Positions 57,576 to 64,000 of a stretch of 64,000 bases of DNA are shown in pieces; the stretch's first letter is position 1; each line of letters opens with the position of its first letter. Where the stretch lies: assembly GCF_023051145.1 (NCBI RefSeq), contig NZ_JALKFS010000005.1, positions 806,001-870,000 of the forward strand. The letters run 5' to 3'. The position numbers and the translations under genes were made by a program. The notes beneath the pieces were generated by a model. It was not told the DNA's origin. It did no database searches and saw nothing but the letters and a program-made list of their open reading frames with translations. The DNA is from Williamsia sp. DF01-3 (GTDB lineage Bacteria; Actinomycetota; Actinomycetes; Mycobacteriales; Mycobacteriaceae).

Positions 57576-60356
57576 ATGACAAGGATCGTCACCCAGATGA
57601 CGCAACACCTCGTATTCCTCCTGCTCGGTCTCGGCAACGGGGCTGTGTTCGGTGCACTCGCCCTTGCTGTTGTGATGACCTACCGGAGCTCCGGCGTCCT
57701 CAACTTCGCCACCGGCTCGATCGCCCTCTACACCGCCTACGCCTACGCGTACCTGCGGCAGGGCGAACTGCTCATCCTGGTCCCGGGATTCCCCGTCACG
57801 GTCGAGGTCAGCGACCCGATGGGTCTGTGGCCGGCGATGCTGATTGCCCTCGTGATGGCGGCGATCCTCGGACTACTCCTCTACCTACTCGTCTTCCGGC
57901 CACTACGGACCGCGCCGCCGGTCGCCAAGGCTGTTGCAGCGCTCGGTATCTCGTTGCTGATCAGCGGACTGGTGGCCCAGATGATCGGTACCACGCCGAT
58001 CGCTGTCGACCCGATCTTCCCCACCGAGGTGTGGTCGGCGGGCGACCTCCGTGTGTCGTCGGACCGCATCTACTTCGCCATCACCGTCGTGGTGGTTGCC
58101 GTGGTGCTGGCAGCGATCTTCCGGTTCACCAAGTTCGGTCTGGCGACCCGCGCGGCCGCCGAGAGCGAGCGGGGCGCGTATATCAGCGGAATCTCTCCGG
58201 ACCGGGTCGCGGTGTACAACTGGATGATCAGCTCGGCCGTTGCCGGACTGGCGGGCATCCTGATCGCACCCATCGTCCCGCTGGTGCCGGTGGCCTACAC
58301 ACTGTTCATCGTCCCCGCTCTTGCCGCGGCGATCGCTGCCCGTTTTCAGTGGGTCGTCGTTGCTGCGGTGGGTGGTCTCGTCATCGGAATGCTGCAGTCC
58401 GAAGCCCAGAACCTGGCCACGAAGTTCGACTGGCTGCCGTCGGCGGGGCTGCCGGAACTGGTGCCACTGATCATCATCCTGCTGTTGCTCGTGGTACGGG
58501 CACAACCACTTCCCTCTCGCGGTGCTGTCATCGAACGCAACCTCGGCAGAGCTCCACGACCCGAACACGTGGTGTGGACCACCATCGCATTCGGGATCAT
58601 CGCATTGCTGGGACTCATCCTCCTGGACGACCGGTTCCGGACCGGGTTGATCGTCAGTCTGATCATGGCGATCGTCGCTCTGTCCACGGTGGTAGTCACC
58701 GGATACGCCGGTCAGGTGTCGTTGGCGCAGTTGACCATCGCGGGAGTTGCGGGGTTCGCGGTCGGGCCGCTCACCTCCGATCTGCACATACCGTTCCCGA
58801 TCGCGCCGCTGGTCGCGGCCCTGATCGCAGCTGTCCTCGGCGTGATCATCGGTCTGCCCGCCCTCCGGATACGAGGTCTCACCGTCGCTGTGGTGACACT
58901 GGCCATGGCCTACGCGGTCGAGGCGGTGTGGTTTCGCAACAGTGACTTCGTCGGTTCGGCCGGCCAGGCGGTGCCTTCGCCGAAGCTGTTCGGGTGGGAC
59001 CTGGGAATCGGTGCGGGCCTGGAGTATCCGCGGCTGCGGTTCGGCGTTCTGTGCCTGATCGTTCTCATCGCGGTGGGCGTCGGGGTCGCCCTGCTCCGGC
59101 GCAGCAAACTCGGTGCCCAGATGTTGGCCGTACGCGCCAACGAGCGATCCGCTGCCGCTGCCGGCGTCAATGTCACGGTCATCAAGATCGCGGCGTTTGC
59201 GATCGCGGCATTCATCGCGGGGCTCGGCGGCTCGCTGCTGGCCTACCAGCAGCAGGCGGTGACCTTTGATTCGTTCTCCGCGCTCAACGGGCTGATCCTC
59301 TTCGGTGCGGTGTATCTCGCGGGCGCGACGTCGGTCTCCGGTGGCAACCTCGCCGGGATCACGGCTGCGGGCGGATTGCTGATCATCGTGATCGACGAGG
59401 CATTCACCGTCAGCGGCTGGTACCCGGTGGTTGCGAGTCTGCTGCTCGTCCTCACCGTGATTTTCAACCCGGAGGGCGTGGTGGGACCGGTACACACTCT
59501 GATCGCCAGGTGGCGGAGCAGGTCGAAGGCGCCCGACGACACGGCAACCGGTGCCGCTGCGGCAATCGAGGTGGCGGCCGTGAAGCGCCCGGCGCTCGAT
59601 CCGGACGCGCCGCCGGTACTCGAACTGCGGAACGTGTCAGTGCGTTACGGCGGTGTTGTCGCCGTCGACGATGTGTCGTTCTCGGTCGCCAAGGGAACGG
59701 TGGTCGGACTGATCGGACCCAACGGTGCGGGCAAGACCACGCTGATCGACGCGATCAGCGGATTCGCCCCGCACACCGGAGACGTGGTGCTCGGTGGCAA
59801 GTCCATCGACAAACTGCTGCCACACAAACGAATCCGCGCCGGCCTCGGCCGGACATTCCAGGCCATCGAGTTGTACGACGACCTGAGTGTCATCGAGAAC
59901 ATCAAGGTCGGGCTCACGGCAGCGAGTTCGCCCGAGGGGCGGGTCTCGGACATGACCGACGAGGCGAGAGTCGACGCCATCTTCGGGCTGCTCGGCCTGG
60001 AACCGGTTCGAGACCGGCCCGCTTCCGAATTGTCCCAGGGCCAGCGTCAACTCGTCTCGATCGCACGGGCACTGGTCGGGTCACCGACCGCGCTGTTGCT
60101 GGACGAACCAGCCGGTGGTCTGGACACGTCGGAAAGTCGCTGGCTGGCAGAACAATTGCGGGCAGTACGTGACAGTGGCGTCAGCATCCTGCTCGTCGAT
60201 CACGACATGGGATTTGTCCTGGGCCTGTGTGACCGCATCCACGTACTCAACTTCGGCAAGGTGATCGTGTCCGGGACGCCGGACGAGGTGCGCAACGACC
60301 GCACGGTCGCCGAGGCCTATCTGGGCAACGCCCACGCAGAGGAGATCACATCATGA
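57576..60356 (+). CDS. Branched-chain-amino-acid-type ABC importer: LivH-LivM-LivG fusion
   Basis: 926 aa combining two inner-membrane permease domains and an ATPase. Residues about 1-310: LivH-like permease (GLGNGAVFGALALAVVMTYR, VLNFATGSIALY, FRFTKFGLATRAAAES). Residues about 330-655: LivM-like permease (TGYAGQVSLAQLTIAGVAGF, GLPALRIRGLTVAVVTLAMA, AVRANERSAAAAGVN). Residues about 680-925: LivG-like ATPase with Walker A GPNGAGKTT, signature LSQGQRQ and Walker B ALLLDEP. These are usually three separate genes. The next gene supplies LivF. No periplasmic binding protein gene is in the window. An imported acid or aromatic compound is as likely as amino acids, given the setting. Confidence 0.9.
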   Translation: MTRIVTQMTQHLVFLLLGLGNGAVFGALALAVVMTYRSSGVLNFATGSIALYTAYAYAYLRQGELLILVPGFPVTVEVSDPMGLWPAMLIALVMAAILGLLLYLLVFRPLRTAPPVAKAVAALGISLLISGLVAQMIGTTPIAVDPIFPTEVWSAGDLRVSSDRIYFAITVVVVAVVLAAIFRFTKFGLATRAAAESERGAYISGISPDRVAVYNWMISSAVAGLAGILIAPIVPLVPVAYTLFIVPALAAAIAARFQWVVVAAVGGLVIGMLQSEAQNLATKFDWLPSAGLPELVPLIIILLLLVVRAQPLPSRGAVIERNLGRAPRPEHVVWTTIAFGIIALLGLILLDDRFRTGLIVSLIMAIVALSTVVVTGYAGQVSLAQLTIAGVAGFAVGPLTSDLHIPFPIAPLVAALIAAVLGVIIGLPALRIRGLTVAVVTLAMAYAVEAVWFRNSDFVGSAGQAVPSPKLFGWDLGIGAGLEYPRLRFGVLCLIVLIAVGVGVALLRRSKLGAQMLAVRANERSAAAAGVNVTVIKIAAFAIAAFIAGLGGSLLAYQQQAVTFDSFSALNGLILFGAVYLAGATSVSGGNLAGITAAGGLLIIVIDEAFTVSGWYPVVASLLLVLTVIFNPEGVVGPVHTLIARWRSRSKAPDDTATGAAAAIEVAAVKRPALDPDAPPVLELRNVSVRYGGVVAVDDVSFSVAKGTVVGLIGPNGAGKTTLIDAISGFAPHTGDVVLGGKSIDKLLPHKRIRAGLGRTFQAIELYDDLSVIENIKVGLTAASSPEGRVSDMTDEARVDAIFGLLGLEPVRDRPASELSQGQRQLVSIARALVGSPTALLLDEPAGGLDTSESRWLAEQLRAVRDSGVSILLVDHDMGFVLGLCDRIHVLNFGKVIVSGTPDEVRNDRTVAEAYLGNAHAEEITS

Positions 60357-61090
60357 CCGACGCCATCACAGCCACATCGGACTACGCCCTGGAGTGCAAG
60401 GATCTGACCGTCGGTCACGGGTCGGTGGCCGTGCTCCGCGGTTTCGATCTGGCCTTGCGGCAAGGAGAGGTGCTGGCGTTGCTCGGCCCGAACGGCGCCG
60501 GCAAGACAACCTTGCTGGGGACGCTGGCCGGTCTGCTGCCTCGGCTCTCCGGCGGGGTGTCGGTGGCCGGTCGAGCGCTGCCGAACGGCAGGCCGGCCGC
60601 GGCCAACAAGTCGGGGCTGGTGTTGGTTCCGGACGATCGTGCACTGTTCACCACGTTGACGGTCAGAGAGAACATCACCATCGCCAACAAGTCAGGCGGC
60701 CTCGACCTCGACGGCGCCATGGAGTTGTTCCCGGCTCTGACAAAGAGACTCAAGGTCACTGCCGGTTCTCTGTCCGGCGGTGAGCAGCAGATGCTCGCGG
60801 TGGCGCGGGCGCTCGTCCAGAATCCCAGAGTCCTGTTGATCGACGAGATGAGCATGGGGTTGGCTCCGGTCATCGTCGAGAATCTGCTGCCGGTGGTTCG
60901 GCGCATCGCGGATGAGACGAACGCTGTGGTGGTGCTGGTCGAGCAACATGTCAGCCTGGCGCTCAGCGTTGCCGACGAGGCCATCGTCGTGGTGCACGGA
61001 GATGTGCATCTGCGAGGTAAAGCCGCCGAACTCGCGGCCGACCCGAACCGCTTGGAGGCGGCATATCTGGGGGAGACAGCCGCGGTCTGA
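60353..61090 (+). CDS. livF: ABC transporter ATP-binding protein, LivF-like
   Basis: 245 aa. Walker A is LGPNGAGKTT, the signature is LSGGEQQMLAVARAL, Walker B is VLLIDEMSMGLAP, and the switch His is in VVLVEQHVSLAL. This is the second ATPase of a branched-chain-amino-acid-type importer, pairing with the LivG domain of the fused protein. The ATG overlaps the preceding stop (60353-60356), so the two proteins are made together. Confidence 0.91.
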   Translation: MTDAITATSDYALECKDLTVGHGSVAVLRGFDLALRQGEVLALLGPNGAGKTTLLGTLAGLLPRLSGGVSVAGRALPNGRPAAANKSGLVLVPDDRALFTTLTVRENITIANKSGGLDLDGAMELFPALTKRLKVTAGSLSGGEQQMLAVARALVQNPRVLLIDEMSMGLAPVIVENLLPVVRRIADETNAVVVLVEQHVSLALSVADEAIVVVHGDVHLRGKAAELAADPNRLEAAYLGETAAV

Positions 61091-61152
61091 AGCGGTCCGG
61101 CGCTTCACACCCGGTGAGTGCCGTGGTGACGGCTCGGTCTCGGGTGATGCGC

Positions 61153-61722
61153 TCAGGGTCGCGGGTCCAGCGCCGAATCGATGACCTGGTCGATGAACGA
61201 GCGATCGACGGACCGCCGCAGCACCGACACCTGCAGGACGATCGGACCGACGAGCTGGAGCAGCAGGGTTGACGGGTCGACCGCGTCGATCAGATCGCGC
61301 TGCTTCGAATGCTCCAATTTGGTCGCCAGAGTCTGGGTCATCCGTCGGTTGAGGTCACGGCAGAGGTCGGCGATTCGCTGATCACTGCCACCGCTCGCGA
61401 CGATCGCGGCCAGGAATTGCCGCGACACAGGCTCACTCAGCACGTAGGCCATCCGGGTCAGTTCACGGCGCAACCATGGACGCAACGGTCCGGAGCCCAG
61501 ACGCAGGAGCGGGTCGTCCACCGTTGTGAGTGCTTCCGACAGCAGATCCGTCGTGTCGGGCCAATGGCGGTAGATCGTGGCACGCCCCACTCCGGAATGT
61601 TTGGCGACGCGGTGATGGGTAAGGGACGCAGCGCCCTCCGCTTCGAACAACTCCCTGATCGTCTCGCGGACCGCGGCTCGAGTTCTGGACACTCTGGGAT
61701 CCGGAGTCTTTGCCGCGTTCAT
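61153..61722 (-). CDS. TetR family transcriptional regulator
   Basis: 189 aa. HTH: RETIRELFEAEGAASLTHHR, VAKHSGVGRATIYRHWPDT, TDLLSEAL. The C-terminal domain includes LLRLGSGPLRPWLRRELTRM and DAVDPSTLLLQLVGPIVLQV. It is unlike the two paralogous TetR proteins at 2959 and 36022. It is convergent with the ABC transporter and divergent from the Mce-associated genes, and may regulate the latter through the site at 62035-62050. Confidence 0.87.
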   Translation of the reverse strand: MNAAKTPDPRVSRTRAAVRETIRELFEAEGAASLTHHRVAKHSGVGRATIYRHWPDTTDLLSEALTTVDDPLLRLGSGPLRPWLRRELTRMAYVLSEPVSRQFLAAIVASGGSDQRIADLCRDLNRRMTQTLATKLEHSKQRDLIDAVDPSTLLLQLVGPIVLQVSVLRRSVDRSFIDQVIDSALDPRP

Positions 61723-62102
61723 ATCAGCAGGATATGTAGTCGCATCGGTGCGAGCGACCCACCGACCGACGGACCCCAGCCGGGGCGCACGCCGTCGGTG
61801 GTCATCAGGCAGGAGGCAGTTGACCTCGGAGCAACCCCCACGCGATCAACTTCACCAGGTACTCAAGCGGGTCGACGAGATCGATAATCATTTAACTGTT
61901 TCCTTCCGTTCCGGTCTTGTCAGGCTAGTGGACGGGCTACGCTTGCGAGGCAAAATGCATCGAAGAGTTTGAGACAATCTGCATCAGAGTAAGAAAGTAC
62001 AACCTGTCGAACTAATCGGCGAAATAGCTATACATTTAGCTGATTAAGTGAGTACGATCAGCGTGCCTGAGGTCGGGGATGACCAGCGGGAAGGAGTGCG
62101 CC
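61723..62102. other. Divergent intergenic region TetR / Mce operon
   Basis: 380 bp without a convincing gene. The first 200 bp show nothing I can name. The AT-rich part from 61880 to 62050 should contain the Mce promoter; AATAGCTATACATTTAGC at 62023-62040 leads into the TTAGCTGATTA element. AAGGAG (62091-62096) is the ribosome site of the next gene. Confidence 0.5.
62035..62050. promoter_or_regulatory. TTAGCTGATTA operator/promoter element upstream of the Mce operon
   Basis: TTTAGCTGATTAAGTG contains the exact 11-bp core (62036-62046) also found at 8710-8720 and ends about 56 nt before ATG 62103. The longer stretch from 62029 matches 8703-8720 at 16 of 18 positions. Confidence 0.5.
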
Positions 62103-62978
62103 ATGTCTACGACAGCCAAACCGGACGCCGCCACGGCTCCGACGGAGCGCGTGTCGGACGCCAGGAGGCGCGCGGAGGCGGCGCGTGCCGCGCTAGACCT
62201 TGTAGAAGCGGAAGTGGCCGCGGCTGAAGCCGAAGCTACTGCGGCACAAGCGAGAACGCGGCTGTCCGAATTGCGGAATTCGTCCGCGCAGGGTGACGAA
62301 AAGCAATCCGGCGCAACGGTTGTTGTCGATGAATCGGTCAAAGACAAGGCCGTCAAGCCAGATTCGGACACCGCCCCTTCGCCCCGGCAGATTGTTCACG
62401 AGCCGGTTGACGTGTCTGATGGCGACCGCCCGCGACCGGGACGTCGCCCTGCGCGACTTCTCGCCGTCGGTGTGGGCAAGCTGCGGGCGTGGTGGCGGCC
62501 GTGGGCGGTGAGTGTGATCGTCCTGATCGTCGCGGCCGCGGCACTGGCCGTGGTGAGTATCGAACAGCGGTCCGATCATCGCGGAACGATCGCCACACGA
62601 GACCATGACCTCCAGATCGTCGACACCGCACGCGAAGGCGTGCGGGCCATGCTCAGTGTCGATCAGAATTCCGTTGACGCCGACGTCGAGAAGATCCTCG
62701 ACGGCGCGACAGGTGAGTGGAAGGCCGACTTCAGCCAGCGTTCGGCCGCCTTCGCCACAGTGGTGCGCGACGCAAACGTCACCACCGTCGGAAAGATCGA
62801 CAACGCGGGTATCGAGAAGCGCAACGCCGACGGGTCCTACTCGGTACTCGTTGCCGCGTCATCTCAGGTGACCAACGCTGCCGGCGCACAAGACGAGCCA
62901 CGCAAATGGAGACTGAGAGTCACGGTCAAGCCCACAGCGCAAGGCGACAAGATCGCGAAGATGGAGTTCGTGCCATGA
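62103..62978 (+). CDS. Mce-associated membrane protein
   Basis: 291 aa. The N-terminal part is Ala/Glu-rich and probably coiled-coil (ARRRAEAARAALDLVEAEVA, AAEAEATAAQARTRLSEL), followed by a linker. One transmembrane helix at about residues 136-158 (WAVSVIVLIVAAAALAVVSI) precedes an extracytoplasmic Mce-associated domain (DTAREGVRAMLSVDQNSVDA, VGKIDNAGIEKRNADGSYSV). Such proteins are accessory to Mce lipid/steroid importers. The stop overlaps the next ATG (62975-62978). AAGGAG 6 nt before ATG 62103. Confidence 0.85.
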   Translation: MSTTAKPDAATAPTERVSDARRRAEAARAALDLVEAEVAAAEAEATAAQARTRLSELRNSSAQGDEKQSGATVVVDESVKDKAVKPDSDTAPSPRQIVHEPVDVSDGDRPRPGRRPARLLAVGVGKLRAWWRPWAVSVIVLIVAAAALAVVSIEQRSDHRGTIATRDHDLQIVDTAREGVRAMLSVDQNSVDADVEKILDGATGEWKADFSQRSAAFATVVRDANVTTVGKIDNAGIEKRNADGSYSVLVAASSQVTNAAGAQDEPRKWRLRVTVKPTAQGDKIAKMEFVP

Positions 62979-63850
62979 CGGCGAGCCTGATCAAAGAGTC
63001 CGACGCAGACGCCGATCCGGCCGTCGACACCGCAGATGTGGCTCACACCCAGCCCATCGAGTCCGAGAACACCTCAGGGGTTCCTGCCGGCAGAAGGCGG
63101 CGAGCGGCGGCGCTGGGGGTCGACATCGTTGTACCCGTAGCGCTGATCGCAGCCGTCCTCCTCGGCACGAGGGGCCTCACGGCATCGGAAGGCGCGAGGA
63201 CGGCTGCGATCGCGGCCGCCGGCACGATCGCCGTGTTGTCCCTGCTCAATCTGGTCGGATGGCAGGCGTGGCAGGGGCACACCCTGGGCAACGAGGCACT
63301 CGGATTCGTCACACGCCGGGTGGGTCGCACCTCCTGGCGGACACCCGAACGCGTCACACCTCGAAAGATCGCCCGGACCGTTGTGCTTGTCCTCCTGTGC
63401 ATCTCGGTCATCGGACTCGCTGTGGGTGTGACCGCGCAAAGTGCTGGAGAAACGTCAGATGATCGTGCTGTCGCGCAGATGAGGAACACCGCCGCAGGTG
63501 AGGCCGGTACCATCGTCAAGAACCTGCTGACGTACAAATACGCCACGGTCGATGCCGAGATCGCCAGTGCGCAACAGCGATTGACCGGACAGTTTCTCGA
63601 CTACTACCGCACGTACACCGAGCAGGTGGTGATTCCGACAGCTCGCGAAAAGCAGGTGACGACGGTCGCCGAGGTCACCGGCACGGCAGTCACGGAGGCC
63701 ACTGCCGACGCGGCGTCGGTCCTGGTGTTCCTGAACCAGACGACGACGTCGACCGACGACCAGAATCCGGTCAGCACCGCCTCGACGGTTCTGGTACATC
63801 TCGTCCGATCCGAAGGCGTTCTCAAGGTCGACGAGTTGGTGCCCTCGTGA
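62975..63850 (+). CDS. RDD-like/Mce-associated membrane protein
   Basis: 291 aa. After a disordered acidic N-terminus, residues about 40-115 look like an RDD-type membrane domain (RRAAALGVDIVVPVALIAAV, LVGWQAWQGHTLGNEALGFV with the W..G.TLG pattern). A third helix (IARTVVLVLLCISVIGLAVG) leads to a Mce-associated domain (GEAGTIVKNLLTYKYATVDA, RLTGQFLDYYRTYTEQVVIP, VTTVAEVTGTAV). The RDD plus Mce-associated arrangement is known from Mce operons. The stop overlaps the yrbE ATG (TGATG at 63848-63852). Confidence 0.8.
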   Translation: MTASLIKESDADADPAVDTADVAHTQPIESENTSGVPAGRRRRAAALGVDIVVPVALIAAVLLGTRGLTASEGARTAAIAAAGTIAVLSLLNLVGWQAWQGHTLGNEALGFVTRRVGRTSWRTPERVTPRKIARTVVLVLLCISVIGLAVGVTAQSAGETSDDRAVAQMRNTAAGEAGTIVKNLLTYKYATVDAEIASAQQRLTGQFLDYYRTYTEQVVIPTAREKQVTTVAEVTGTAVTEATADAASVLVFLNQTTTSTDDQNPVSTASTVLVHLVRSEGVLKVDELVPS

Positions 63851-64000
63851 TGGCGGTCCCTCACACCTCTTCGGTGCCCAAGATGCTCGCCAAACCGCTC
63901 TCCGGCGTCGGTCAGTTCTTCGCGATGTGCGGATTGACGGCACGGGCATCGCTCCGCGGACCGATCCAGTGGCGCGAGTTCATCGACCAATCGTGGTTCG
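63850..64000 (+). CDS. YrbE/MlaE-type permease of an Mce importer (partial, runs off right edge)
   Basis: The first 50 residues read MAVPHTSSVPKMLAKPLSGV, GQFFAMCGLTARASLRGPIQ and WREFIDQSWF, which fits the N-terminus of YrbE (MlaE-like) permeases that start mce operons; the first transmembrane helix and the amphipathic segment before it are visible. Continued by sequence beyond 64000, where a second yrbE and six mce genes would be expected. Which Mce class (for example steroid-importing Mce4) cannot be judged from this fragment. Confidence 0.85.
   Translation, partial: MAVPHTSSVPKMLAKPLSGVGQFFAMCGLTARASLRGPIQWREFIDQSWF

Noticed and set aside
57903-59495. 530-aa antisense open frame inside the transporter gene
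   Set aside because: His/Arg/Asp-rich shadow of hydrophobic codons on the other strand; no recognisable domain.
61748-61972. 74-aa open frame in the TetR/Mce gap
   Set aside because: Shadow-like composition, no ribosome site; region is better explained as promoter DNA.
1-64000. CRISPR arrays, tRNA/rRNA genes, insertion sequences, phage genes
   Set aside because: No regularly spaced repeats, no transposase or integrase motifs, and no tRNA-like cloverleaf were recognised while reading both strands.

Overview
This window comes from a GC-rich actinobacterium with mycolic-acid-type lipid biology, most likely Gordonia, Rhodococcus, Mycolicibacterium or a close relative. The evidence is the codon use, the frequent GTG/TTG starts, the FadD/FadE/EchA gene families, a probable F420-dependent oxidoreductase, and an Mce import operon (Mce-associated proteins plus YrbE) at the right edge. 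No rRNA, tRNA, CRISPR array, insertion sequence or phage gene was seen. Almost the whole 64 kb is one catabolic island for acyl-CoA chemistry: 4 acyl-CoA synthetases, 11 acyl-CoA dehydrogenase genes (12 domains), 4 crotonases, 6 thiolase-like proteins, 4 DUF35-type OB-fold proteins or domains, a MaoC hydratase, 3 SDRs, 2 CoA-transferase genes plus one remnant, 2 thioesterases, a Rieske oxygenase and 6 local regulators.

Layout. 1-1396 (minus): E1 beta (cut) and E1 alpha of a 2-oxoacid dehydrogenase. 1928-3538: Rieske oxygenase and a TetR regulator. 3569-8662: half-length SnoaL protein, Cys-less isochorismatase-fold protein, acyl-CoA synthetase, SCP-x type thiolase and a Cys-free HMG-CoA-synthase-like/OB-fold fusion. 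8779-11875 (plus): paired acyl-CoA dehydrogenases and a crotonase. 11860-16878 (minus): tightly overlapping operon of two acyl-CoA dehydrogenases, GntR regulator, crotonase and a frameshifted CaiB CoA-transferase. 16997-19137: luciferase-like monooxygenase and DapB-like dehydrogenase. 19396-22549: amidohydrolase, small coiled-coil protein, hotdog thioesterase, alpha/beta hydrolase. 22583-28019 (minus): synthetase, acyl-CoA dehydrogenase, DUF35, aldolase-like thiolase homologue, thiolase. 28199-34030: TesB thioesterase, synthetase, second Cys-less isochorismatase-fold protein, SDR, frameshifted VOC protein, SnoaL protein, 53-aa acidic protein. 34374-40390: two DUF35-thiolase pairs, second TetR, MaoC, frameshifted thiolase. 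40657-48114: synthetase, fused FadE34-like dehydrogenase, crotonase, SDR, 101-aa unknown protein, two convergent GntR regulators. 48423-57210: crotonase, five acyl-CoA dehydrogenases, CoA-transferase, SDR. 57576-61090: branched-chain-amino-acid-type ABC importer with two permeases and an ATPase fused in one chain. 61153-64000: TetR, then Mce-associated genes and the start of yrbE.

How it may work (inference): a hydrophobic, branched or alicyclic carboxylic acid (steroid side chain, sterol, bile acid or terpenoid are the obvious models) is imported by the Mce and/or ABC system, activated by the synthetases, desaturated by alpha/beta acyl-CoA dehydrogenase pairs, hydrated by crotonases or MaoC, and shortened by thiolases or by DUF35-thiolase retro-aldolase modules resembling ChsH2/Ltp2 of cholesterol catabolism. 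The Rieske protein would hydroxylate the ring. The substrate cannot be read from sequence. Two families of candidate operators recur in the intergenic regions and tie the separate operons together.

Four genes carry five apparent 1-nt indels, several at G/C runs. They may be real decay or consensus errors in the assembly; each is annotated as a pseudogene with that caveat.
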